Shown here in pieces: positions 49,806 to 60,626 of a DNA stretch of 64,000 nt. Position 1 is the stretch's first letter; every line of letters starts with the position of its first letter. The position numbers were made by a program, and so were the translations under genes. The notes under the pieces are model-generated. The model did not search any database. It saw nothing but the letters and a program-made list of their open reading frames with translations, and was not told the DNA's origin. Source of the DNA: Acanthaster planci (Eukaryota; Echinodermata; Asteroidea; Valvatida; Acanthasteridae); contig NW_019091480.1 of NCBI RefSeq assembly GCF_001949145.1, forward strand, positions 950,040 through 1,014,039, given 5' to 3'.

Positions 49806-52800
49806 ATGACTCCGACCAGTCAGCCCGGTGTGATCACGCAGCAGTCTGGCCAGCCGCTGAGAACTGGCCCTAGCCCCAACACGCCTTACAAGAAGGTCCC
49901 CGGACTGATGGGATTATCGATAGTCCACATCGTGCTGGGGAGTCTGAGTACTCTCTTGGGGATCGTTGCTATAGTGCTTCGCTGCAATTCTTCGTATGCT
50001 GGATGGGGTATCTGGAGTGGACTTGTGGTGAGTGGCGTCAATTACGTTTTTCAATTTTGTTGGAGTTCAGAGGGGAATTAGCCTTTTGTGAACTAAATTT
50101 GAGTAAAATCTGGTACCCTGAATTCCTTTTAACTTCCGTGAACATAATTAGAATTTTCCATACCACAGACACTGTTGCTATACCTCATGACTTAGGGCAA
50201 GGTTTTGCTTTATATAGCTACAGAAGAAAATGTCTTCCATCAATATGCTGTTTTCATGGATAAGAAGGGCACAAAGGAACCAATCTATTCCAAAGATGGG
50301 TGCTATGCAAAAGCTTGCCCTGAAACACGAGGTATAGCAACAGTGTTTAGTCTGGGGTTTTCAAATTGTTGTGTTTATGTGCAATCATAACACTTTCTGA
50401 GCGCTTCCTGGAAATCATTTTGTTAACACGAATATGAAAGAAATTATATCGTTGATATGTAGGCTTATGTCAGTTTATGTGCCACGCGTTGGGGACACGT
50501 ATTATGTCATATGAAATACCTATGAAATATTTTGCTGGGATAGAAAGTTTTGGAGAAATGGATTTTCGACATCCGTGAAAATGAAATAGAAAAATGTATT
50601 GAAAATAATTGTTTCCTCCGTTTATATGGTTAAATGGAACAGAAGATTTGTTTGAACTTTTTTCATAAAATAATGGAAAAATTCATACTAAGCATGTTCA
50701 GACTTTTAGTGGATTGTGTTAAGCAGTTGAACTTTACACAACGTTAAGCTTATGAACTATGTCACAGCATGACAGAAAATTTGTTGTTGTAGTGACCTTA
50801 GATAAATGATACGGGACTTATTTCTGATTTCGTCACTTTGTTTCTATAGTTTTTCCTCTTGACTGGAATTCTGGGTTTGGTCGCTGGGTATCAAAAGAAC
50901 AATAGATGCATGGTAAGATATGATTCTTTCCTTTCCAGTAAACAGAGCATTAGCTATTGATTATCCACCTTAAGTAGAAGCAACCCGTCATTGTTGAAAA
51001 GCGCAGAGTTGATGGGGAGTGTTCATTTTGTTGGTATCGACGCGGCCGCATTTCATTGTCGTTTGTGAACAACTGCACGTCCCACCAAATGACCCTCTGT
51101 GGCCGGGAAAGTTGCGCCCTCTCTTGGTCCAGCTCGGGGCTCATTGCTGGCCGATGACGGCTTGAAACTTTGGACTTCAAATTGTATTGGGTCAGTGGTG
51201 TTTGAGCTTCGTGTTTACACAAGGGAAAGAGTTTTCTTCTAAATCCTTTCTGATTGGAAGCTCTGCGTCACTTGTAAACGAGAGACAGGCTGGTGGCAAC
51301 TTGCATGTTGCACGCGCGACGTATAGGTTCTAAGCGGGAACCACACGTTTCAACAGAAATCGGTCGCGTCCTCGTGCGGCTCTTCACTTCGTTATCAGAA
51401 TACCAAATTGTATGCAAAATTGAGGTGCTGTCAGACACTGGGAAAGCCCACACCGAATCATGCATCATGGGAATTTTGTCGAGCGTGGTCGGCTGACTAG
51501 AATCGGGATTCAAGCTGGTTCATTCCTTGTTACTAATAATGTTCCTTTTGTAGCCTGAAACGATTAACGGCTTTTAGGGGACAAAAATTTGAAAAAAATA
51601 GGGCGAGTTTTTGTTCTCAAGTTCCAATTTTTATAGTTTGGCAGGTACTAAAGAATATTCTGAAGAAAAGTAGTACATGAACAGTCGAACCTCGTCAAAA
51701 TGGAATATAAAATATAACATTCTGCTTAAAACAAGGACATTTTAGGTCCCAGTCTTTTGTTTTTCTTTATTTCTCATTCAGGGTTGTTAAAAATCTTGAT
51801 TTTTGTTAAACAAAAAATCAGATTTTTAAAAATTCAATCAGATTTAGTTTGATAAAATCCTTTTATTTTAGTCGATCTTGTTTTCAAGTCCAGGAAAGCT
51901 TTTGTCCTGACGTTAAACACATGGAACACCCTGTGATGATTAATAAAGGACCCACTGTTGACTGCTTTGGCTAAAAATGTCGCATATCGAAGTGTTTATT
52001 TTAATCCAAAATCTTGCTAAGTTGAGTTACCTGTATGCTGAATTACATACAAACTCTTGGTATAAATAAATATTTCAGTGATAAAACATGATGATCAAAG
52101 ATAGGTGTGTTTGCGTCTTCAATTCGGATAAAACTCTTATACTCTAATTTTATTATATTATTTATAACATTTTGTGAGAGTTTATTGAATGAGTACACAA
52201 TCTTTGGTGTTCCAGTTTTCATGATTATAGCAATATATCATACATGTATTTCTAAATGCATTTAAATGGAATGTCTATTCCATTAACAGGTTTTCTCAAC
52301 TGAAAAACTCAAATGACTTGACTCTCTTTCACATTGTTAAAACCATCCATGCGCAAAGTGGTAGTACGCGTTCCAAATTCCAACTTGTAACCAGTTCCAA
52401 ACAAAACTCTCTGTCTTCATTTTTCTTTACTAAAAAAAACGCTAAAGATAAGTAAAGATAAATGTACATGTGTAACTGTTTTGAGGCATCAGTATGTGAA
52501 TCTCTTCCTTTTAAATACCCAAACGAAAAGGTTTCTCTATAAGTAAGGTGATTTTATTTAGTGATGTGTTAATTTTGTGATTTAAATCAATGACTTAAAT
52601 CGATTTATTTAAATGAATTTACCTTGTTTTCATTCCTCATAAAAATTCCCTTCATAGCAAGGAAGTCTAGAGGACCTCATACCAATGACGTGCAACCGTT
52701 TTAAACATAGGCCTACAGTTTGTATTTAAGAACGGGTGCAGAACCGGGGCCGGGGTCTCCTAAGGAGACCTGTTCCACGTAATTTTGAAACAAAAATGAA

Positions 52801-55800
52801 AGGCACTTTTTCTTAGTATGTTGGATTCCCCTTTTAATTGAAGCTCTGGAATGTAGCTTCGTACTTTGTAATTAAAGGCAACAAAAGTTTATAAAGTTTC
52901 ACCTTTTATATGCTCCCCACACAAAACAAGTTTGCTGCCACCCACCCCGATGCTTTTGGATCAGTCTTTGTCGATGTTTGTTGTCAGTTTCCATCAATAA
53001 TAATTATCTTTAGCGAATAGTGTGGCCCAAATGAAAAGGTTTTGGCATACCGAGTAAAAAAAAATGTATGATATAAATAAAGAGATTTACTTCACAGCTG
53101 TTGGCAAGTATTTTACACATGTAACTGCGTTTTAGGAACTTTGCCCGATGATTCGTGATGTCAACTGCTCGTTATAAATAGAATGGCAAAAATCTTGCGT
53201 TGATCATTTTTCTCTATGTTACCAACCCTCGACAACCCTGTCGCTACACTATTGTAATAACACTTGCCAATAAACAGAGATGTTCCTGTACCCAGGCCTA
53301 TCCACTGTTGTTTATCACCTTATTAGTCAAACTGGATGGAGATAGCAAGCAGCACGTATCACATGAGCAGTATGGGGGAAAAACACGAGACAAGCCGCGA
53401 ATTTAAAGTGCTTCGAGATCGGTGGTACAATGAAATTGGAAAGCGTTGTATTGTTGTAATTTCAGGACACGATTACTTGACAGTCCCACACACCCCCACG
53501 CTATGAGCCCCTATCTGGACCAAATGAGGGCGCAATTTTCCCAGCAACGGAGGCTGCTTTTGTCGGACCTGCACTTCGCAGGTTCATAAACGACTATGAA
53601 ATGCACGTGTTACGGGCGTGTCGCGGCCAGCAAAATGAGCAGTTCCGACCAACCGAAGAGGGGGTACTTCTGCTCACGGTAGAGAGACTAAAAGTACTCT
53701 AATAACTTAAAAATGCATTCACTGTGTGACATCACGTCAACCCTCCTGTGTCCAAAATATGATCATTTCCCCTTTTTGTTTTCGTTCCAGGTCATTGCAG
53801 TGATGGTGATGTCCATACTCACAGCAGTGGCAGCTTGCCAGTTGCTGATTGTCTCTGTCATCGCGGCCTTGTCCGAGTTCGGCTACTTTTGTAGACCGCA
53901 TCCCGAGCCGTATGGCGGTGTTTCGTGTATTGTTGGGACGGTAAATGGGCATAATTTATTTCTGGCCGCTGATCCTCTCTTTAATTGGCGAAGAATATCC
54001 AAATGCAAAATCCACTAAAACTGCTTTTTGGAAGGCTGAAAACCTTGTGCAAATCCGCGCAAGTCCATGACAAACATCGTATTTACTATGCAGCCACACG
54101 GCGTTGACTTTCTGTTGGTCATCAGGATAAAGAAGTAAATTGCCTGTTCTTGTTAACAAATGTTGACATCGTTGTGGATTTCACAGCCATCTCGTCAAGC
54201 CGTTGATTCGCTGTTGGCCATACTCGGCCTGGCTGAGATGATCATCAGCATCGTGACTGCCTCTATGTCCTGCTATGGCGTCTGCTCCTGCTGCAACTCC
54301 TACACCCCAGTTACGGTATGTGGTCTTTATAGCTTTCGTTTCGAAAAGAGTAGATGTCCACCATCAATGATTTGATTTGTTTTCATAACTTCTGAAACGT
54401 TTCCAAAAAGTTACTCGGAGCCTAAATGAAATATATCTGAGTCAAAAACACGCAATGCACACGACAAAAGGCCAATAGACTCATCTACATCGGGACGATA
54501 CTGCCAAATGACTAATCAGTCGCGCCACATTCCAGACTTTGAGATTTTATTGCTTTCAAAATGCTTTATTCAGTTTTGAATTTGGAATACGTCTTTTTTA
54601 AATTTAAAGGTGCAATCCGTGCCTCAACCAGCCAATGCACAGTTTGTACCCATGACGATCATGCAACAACAGCGGCAGGTTGACATCCGGTTTGCTGGAA
54701 TGAATGCACAACAGGAGCCCCTACAACAGCCAGTGGCTGCTGCCGCTGGAGGTAGGTGTCATCCAGGCCGATTTAGGAACCGCTCTAGTGCAGAGGTGAC
54801 TCCAAAATATACCCAGCAAGATATGGGATGGAGGGATACCTCCCCCTTACATGTTCAATCCCTGTACCCACTCAAGACTATTGTTAACTTACACATCCCC
54901 TAAATGCCTTTAAAGAATTCCTCAGATTCCAATCAAATAATGACCAACAGAAAGGCTGGGGTGCTCTCTGTCCCGTATCTTGCTTCATATGCTTCAAAAG
55001 ATCAATGTGTGATGCGAAGCCCACGTTATTAACCAGAAGCACCGAATTCTCATAGCAGACTGATATTTGAGAGAAAAATGACCTGTCATGGTTTTGAAGG
55101 GATTACTGGACTCTGACTGGAGTCCAATTTTCTTGTTGCTTAGTAGCACTCGGTATGCCGCTTCGCACGCGTCCTTGGTGAAACACCTTATAGTCTCCTC
55201 GTTCTGACCATCAGTCTACTGTTAATTTGAATTGGTTGTAACAGCCACTTCACGACCGAACTCAGACTTGGCGAGGACTGGGACTTCGACTTGAATCCGA
55301 ACTTTGGCCCAAAACCGATTCAGACTCTGCTTAAAATCAAGGAACTGAGGGAGCTGTTGCTGTGACACCATCTAGGGAAGGCATGGTTCATGTGCATAGG
55401 TGTTTCTGTTCAAACTGTGAACCCAAGATTTACCTACTGAAAACATTTCTGAGAGAGGGATTGACATTTTCTCATTGCTATGCACATGAACAACAATGAA
55501 TCGGCAAAGAAGAGACAACTGAGTCCAGGAAAATCTACAAAACCCCAGGACTTTTCGTGTACAAGCCAAAGTAACATTGGGACTTCTTCCTGTGATGACA
55601 AAACAGTTTTGCGCATCAATAGGGAAATACAAATTAGCATAAAAGCCAAAAAGGCATTAAAACGCCCTTTGAAATAATGAAACTGAAGTTGAAAATAAGG
55701 TTAACTGAGGCAGAAAGGAGCATTTTAGAAGTTTGTAATCACAAAAATCTATTGCAGCCACCCTTTAAAGAGGGAATAATCATCACCAAATCCCCACATC

Positions 55801-56216
55801 TAAATTGAACAAGACTTGAATCAAGTTCGATTATATCTGTCTTGTTATGTTGAATCATCACAGGAACCTCGGCTGGTCCGCAGTATGCGACAAATTACAA
55901 TGTGGCCCCTACCCAGCAAGTTGCCAATATTCCCCAAGGAAATGCCTGTGCTCCCCAACCCGTTGGAGGTCCTTCAATTCAAGCACTGCAGCCTGTGAAT
56001 GTTGCCCCCCAGTCGACCGGCGTTGCTCCCCAGCAGGTGGTTGTCACTGTACCGGGCCAAGCCCCACTGACCAGGCCCGCCAGAGCCGGGATGCAGACAA
56101 CCCAAGGACCGCAGGCGTTCGCTAACCAGACAGGTAACCAGACAGGCGTTGCCGAAACCGGAGGAAGTGAGCATTTCCATCACGATGACAAGAAAGGTCT
56201 TCTTGAAACTTCTTAA
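49806..56216 (+). CDS. M5: MS4A/CD20-like four-transmembrane protein, 352 aa
   Basis: Coding exons 49806-50027, 50850-50912, 53791-53940, 54187-54315, 54610-54751 and 55864-56216 (stop TAA), with the same phases as M4. TM1 is about residues 37-58, followed by Cys60 and a sequon (Asn61-Ser-Ser) that M4 has lost. TM2 lies in exon 2 and TM3 about 97-121. The extracellular loop has Cys129 and Cys141. TM4 ends CYGVCSCC. The first 64 bases of exon 3 equal those of M4; the loop-coding remainder differs at roughly a third of positions. The tail is longer than in M4, mainly through extra codons early in exon 6, and carries a 12-bp tandem duplication at 56124-56147 giving NQTGNQTG. It ends in the same HHDDKKGLLETS dileucine tail. 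An N-terminal Gln present in M4 is missing (QQ versus QQQ). Confidence 0.85.
53500..53690 (+). repeat. Repeat R2, copy in M5 intron 2
   Basis: Collinear with 38705-38890 of M4 intron 2 (GAGGGCGCAATTTTCCCAGC and AAATGCACGTGTTACGGGCG are present) and related to 17811-18010. Confidence 0.5.
55330..55765 (+). repeat. Dispersed repeat family R1, copy 3 (M5 intron 5)
   Basis: Close to 8330-8850: CATAGG, GTGAACCCAAGA, GAAAACATTT, AACAACAATGAATCGGCAAA, AAAGCCAAAAAGGCA and GGTTAACTGAG occur in the same order. It is absent from the matching position of M4 intron 5, so it was inserted in, or deleted from, one paralogue. Confidence 0.55.
56124..56147 (+). repeat. 12-bp in-frame tandem duplication in M5 exon 6
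   Basis: AACCAGACAGGT is followed by AACCAGACAGGC; M4 has a single related unit. It adds four residues to the cytoplasmic tail. Confidence 0.85.
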
Positions 56217-56963
56217 ATCGCTGTCCAACAGTAAATGGTCCCTCCTTCCCAACGTCTTTGTCGTCTAGCTTTGAATTTATATCGAAGCAAATACACGCTG
56301 AAGTTACTTAGAGGGCCAAATCAACTAAGAAAATGAAACAATTACATGTAATAGCCTTTTTTACACTCCGGGAAACAGTTTCAAAAAGGTTCAAAACCAA
56401 GTTTGCCCAATCAAACCATTCTGAAAATGTGTATGGCGAGCTTTGTAGTGGTAATAGGACTGCATGGAAAATTTCTATTTTTATGGCACTTGTACTTTTT
56501 AACAGGGTTTCTATCATTCGTTGTGCATATTAGAACATTTGTTATGTATTTTGCACATTAGAGATGTCGTTATTATTACATTTTTATTGCTGAACGGAAA
56601 CACGGTTTTTCAGTGCTTTTATTTTCATTGCTATATTGCAGTTTCCGTTATTTCCATTAAAAGAGACAGACATGTTTTGGTGGGAGAAGGTATAAAGGTA
56701 TGAGTGCTGAAGAAAAGGATTTCTTAGGTTAATTGGAAAGATTGCCTTTAACTTGACATAAAAAATGTGGTAGGTAGCAGATGAATGCAATTGTATATCG
56801 GAGTCTAAGTTTTCATTATTACTCAGTTTGGCATATTACGAGGTTGACTTTCTGCATATTCTAGGTTTTGCTTCAGTGTGAAATCGTTCGTGATATTACT
56901 GAGTGTCCAGCTTTCCCCCAATTTAATTCAAATGTAATGTTAGTACCAAAAGCCCATAAAGAA

Positions 56964-56985
56964 NNNNNNNNNNNNNNNNNNNNNN
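56964..56985. other. Assembly gap (22 N)
   Basis: Twenty-two undetermined bases within the M5 3' flank. The homologous part of block A (about 43600-43630) continues across this point. Confidence 0.98.
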
Positions 56986-57851
56986 CCTATTTAAAGTGTA
57001 TTTGTATTCCAACATTAAAATGTTGTGTTTACTTTGAGCAGTCTTAGGATAAATAAGTTCATTTGGATTTGACATGTGTTTTCTTGAAGCTTATCCAGAA
57101 GGGGTGGTTAAATTTTAGTTTCAACCCCTGGCAACAGCGCCTGAGAAATTCCAAAACCACCAGCAAAACAAGTAAAATCCTGCCTTGGTATCACATGCTT
57201 TACTTTTAGATATGATACAAGGGAATTCCTCATATTATGAGACAATGACAGGAACATGAGGATCCCTCGAAACAAATTTCAGTAAAAAAAAAATCGGTAT
57301 ACATGTACCTTCTAACAACATGTAATTCGAACTTGTGTATGAATCGTATTAACTGTTAAATAACCGCAGTTTAAACATTTGGTTCACTTCCATTACTCTT
57401 AATTTGATAACACCAAGTGGGAAAGACAGTTAAAGGAAAATTAAACTTAAGGATGGAGAAAGCAGTAGTCTTGAGTGCCTACAAACGGAAAATAACTGAA
57501 ATAAACCCAGAGTCAAAATTGCGTTCGTACTAAAACTGCAGTACTGGAGAAAAGAATGACAGAGTGCTCAAAGTCAAGATGTCTGGCAGGCTTAGACAAA
57601 GCTGAGGGGAAGAATTTTGAAAAAGGCTAACTAGCTCAGATTTGCAAGGACAACAGTACTTAGATCAAAAAATGTCATGAGACTTTTAATCTCCTCATTT
57701 GCAGCTGTTTTGATGATTTAAGTTAATTAAAACCTGTGGCAAGATTCAAAACAAGCAAAAGCATTAAAATAACTCACAAAACGGACTGACCTGTTAAGTC
57801 TTGTCCTTGAGGTAGTTGGTTTTACAATTTTCTTCGAAAATAGTATCTGTA

Positions 57852-57857
57852 AATAAA
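57852..57857 (+). terminator. Polyadenylation signal AATAAA of M5
   Basis: Counterpart of 44687 in block A, with the same CTGTAAATAAAATCATTATT context. About 1.6 kb after the stop, interrupted by the assembly gap. Confidence 0.5.
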
Positions 57858-57995
57858 ATCATTATTATTGTTATAAAAAGTGGGGCCTGTTAGACTGAAT
57901 ATATAGAAGAGAAATGACGTTTCCTTATTTTAATTTTTTCCTATTCTCGTGTTATTTTTGCATTAATTTCAAGGTTACTGTCTTTGTTAGAATAA

Positions 57996-58749
57996 CGTGG
58001 CGCCCCGCCCCTACGACGAAGGCGAGGGCGCCCTCCTCCTCGAGGCGCGGTGCGTCGGACGGCACGCCGGAGAGTCCCTGAGCGGCTAGGGACGAGTCCG
58101 TTGGGACCGAAGTATACCGTCCCCCAAGAAAGTTGTTCTTCGTCGAGATGATGGCTAATCTGATCGGTCGAAACTTAATGACGCAACCTGGACAGACCTG
58201 ACTTGAAATAAACTTCGCCTGGACTCCTGACTTATATACAACAATTAACAAGCGGCTGCTTTATTCATCAACACACTCAACCAATACACCAGTAGAGGGC
58301 ACTATTGACGGGGAGACTGCGTGATTATACGTGACCGGACTTCACCCAGAGCAGTGAACACCACAATTAATTGTGGGCATCCATAAAAACAGTGCCGAAT
58401 CAGGGACTTTAGCAAGCTCTACAGAGCTTATTGTCAGGGCTGCGCTACACGCAACTCACGTCACGAGATAGCAATCCACCTTTGCATCGACTGCAAGCTC
58501 ATATCAGGAACTATACCGCACCTCCAATCAGCCCCTCAACAGCACACGCACCACTCGGACTTAGGCACAGTCACACTAGGCTAGGTGACTTTAACCCTTG
58601 CACAGGATCCTCGACCCTTCAGGATAAGCCCTTGATCAGGGCGACTAGTCCTAGTCTAGCGCGCCTTTTATAGCTTTCGCGCTGCTCTGACCACGCCCGC
58701 GCGCGCGCTCACGTGACCAAGCAGTGACTTCCGCTGCCCTATCGCACAA
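57996..58749 (-). mobile_element. LTR-like insertion, truncated copy
   Basis: Same GC-rich insertion as 59718-60626, cut off at the N at 58750. It begins after AATAA with CGTGGCGCC. On the minus strand it contains a TATAAAAG box (about 58668-58675) and an AATAAA signal near 58260. Confidence 0.55.
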
Positions 58750-59717
58750 NTCTATTTAAAGTGTATTTGTATTCCAACATTAAAAATGTTGTGTTTACTT
58801 CGAGCAGTCTTAGGATGAATAAGTTCATTTGGATTTGACATTTGTTTTCTTGAAGCTTATCCAGAGGGGGTGGTTAAATTTTAGCTTCAACCTCTGGCAA
58901 CAGCGCCTGAGAAATTCCAAAACCACCAGCAAAACAAATAAAATCCTGCCTTGATATCACGGGCTTTACTTTTTGAGGATCCCACGAAACAAATTTCAGT
59001 TAAACAATCGGTATACATGTACCTTCTAACAACACGTAATTCTAACTTGTGTATGAATCGTATTAACTGTTAAATAACCGCAGTTTAAACATTTGGTTCA
59101 CTTCCATTACTCTTAATTTGATAACACCAAGTGGGAGAGACAGTTAAAGAAAAATTAAACTTAAGGATGGAGAAAGAAGTAGTCTTTAGTGCCTACAAAC
59201 GGAAAATAACTGAAATAAACCCAGAGTCAAAATTGCGTTCGTACTAAAACTGCAGTACTGGAGAAAAGAAATACAGAGTGCTCAAAGTCAAGATATCTGC
59301 TTAGACAAAGCTGAGGGGAAGAATTTTGAAAAAGGCTAACTAGCTCAAATTTGCAAGAACAACAGTAGTTAGATCAAAACATGCCATGTAAGTGTCTTCG
59401 GAGACTTTTAATCTCCTCATTTGCAGCTGTTTTGATGATTTAAGTTAATTAAAACCTGTGGCAAGATTCAAAACAAGCAAAAGCATTAAAATAACTCACA
59501 AAACGGACTGACCTGTTACGTCTTGTCCTTGAGGTAGCTGGTTTTACAATTTTCTTCGAAAATAGTATCTGTAAATAAAATCATTATTATTGTTATAAAA
59601 AGTGGGGCCTGTTAGACTGAATATATAGAAGAGAAATGACGTTTCCTTATTTTAATTTTTTCCTATTCTCGTGTTATTTTTGCATTAATTTCAAGGTTAC
59701 TGTCTTCGTTAGAATAA

Positions 59718-60626
59718 CGTGGCGCCGCGCCCCTACCACGAGGTCGAGGGCGCCCTCCTCCTCAAGGCACGGTGCGTCGGACGGCACGCCGGAGAGTCCC
59801 TGAGCGGCTAGGGACGAGTCCGTTGGGACCGAAGTATACCGTCCCCAAGAAAGTTGGTCGTCGTCGAGATGATAGCTAATCTGATTGGTCGAAACTTAAT
59901 GACGTAACCTGGACAGACCTGACTTGAAATAAACTTCGCCTGGACTCCTGACTTATATACAACAATTAACAAGCGGCTGCTTTATTCATCAACACACTCA
60001 ACCAATACACCAGTAGAGGGCGCTATTGACGGGAGACTGCGTGATTATACGTGACCGGACTTCACCCAGAGCAGTGAACACCACAATTAATTGTGGGCAT
60101 CCATAAAAACAGTGCCGAATCAGGGACTTTAGCAAGTCTACGGGGCTTATTGTCAGGGCTGCGCTACACGCAACTCACGTCGCGAGATAGCAATCCACCT
60201 TTCCATCGACCGCAAGCTCCTATCAGGAACTATACCGCCCCACCAATCAGCCACTCAACCTACCGAGCCCCTCCACAGCACACGCACCACTCGGACTTAG
60301 GCACAGTCACACTGTACTAGGCTAGGTGACTTTAACCCTTGCACAGGATTCTCGACCCTTACCTCAGGATAAGCCCTTGATCAGGGCGACTAGTCATAGC
60401 CTATGCGCGCGTTTTATAGCTTTTGCGCTGCTCTGACCACGCCCCCGCGCGAGTGCTCACGTGACCAAGCAGTGACTTCCGCTGCCCTATCGCACAACGC
60501 ACAAGGCGGAGCCTATGCGCCGCGCTTGCTTAACACACAGCTATGCGCGCCTAACATCTGCCTCTGTTAGAGCGCCATCTATAATTCTGCACCGTGCCTA
60601 GTGACTAGCGCCTTCTGTCGCGTCAC
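59718..60626 (-). mobile_element. 909-bp LTR-like (solo LTR?) insertion with AATAA duplication
   Basis: Block A at 44824 reads GTTACAATAAAGCATG without interruption. Here AATAA at 59713-59717 and AATAA at 60627-60631 flank 909 extra bases starting CGTGGCGCC and ending GCGTCAC. On the minus strand it opens GTGACGCGACAG. It has a TATAAAAC box (60411-60418) and, some 430 bases later, an AATAAA signal (reverse of 59981-59986), the order of U3-R-U5 in an LTR. A perfect palindrome CCACAATTAATTGTGG lies inside. There is no coding region or second LTR, so a solo LTR is the best reading; a non-autonomous DNA element is the alternative. Confidence 0.6.

Larger units (their letters stand above)
46150..57990 (+). 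repeat. Segmental duplication block B (contains M5)
   Basis: Collinear with block A from AAACTAGGCCTAGTATGTC to the flank just after the polyadenylation region, where an LTR-like insertion interrupts it. Coding exons are the best conserved, apart from the second half of exon 3. Boundaries are approximate. Confidence 0.75.
56986..60497. repeat. Direct duplication joined at a single N (58750)
   Basis: Copy 1 (56986-58749) and copy 2 (58751-60497) start with the same (C/T)CTATTTAAAGTGTATTTG and run in parallel with few substitutions. A deletion of about 50 bases in copy 2, near 58974, removes sequence that copy 1 shares with block A. The junction at an N suggests two alleles placed in tandem by the assembler rather than a biological duplication. 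Confidence 0.75.

Noticed and set aside
58431-60320. Pair of similar 75-80 codon open frames (GLRYTQLTSRDSNPP...)
   Set aside because: They are the same stretch of the LTR-like insertion seen in its two copies; no known domain, and they lie antisense to the element's apparent direction.
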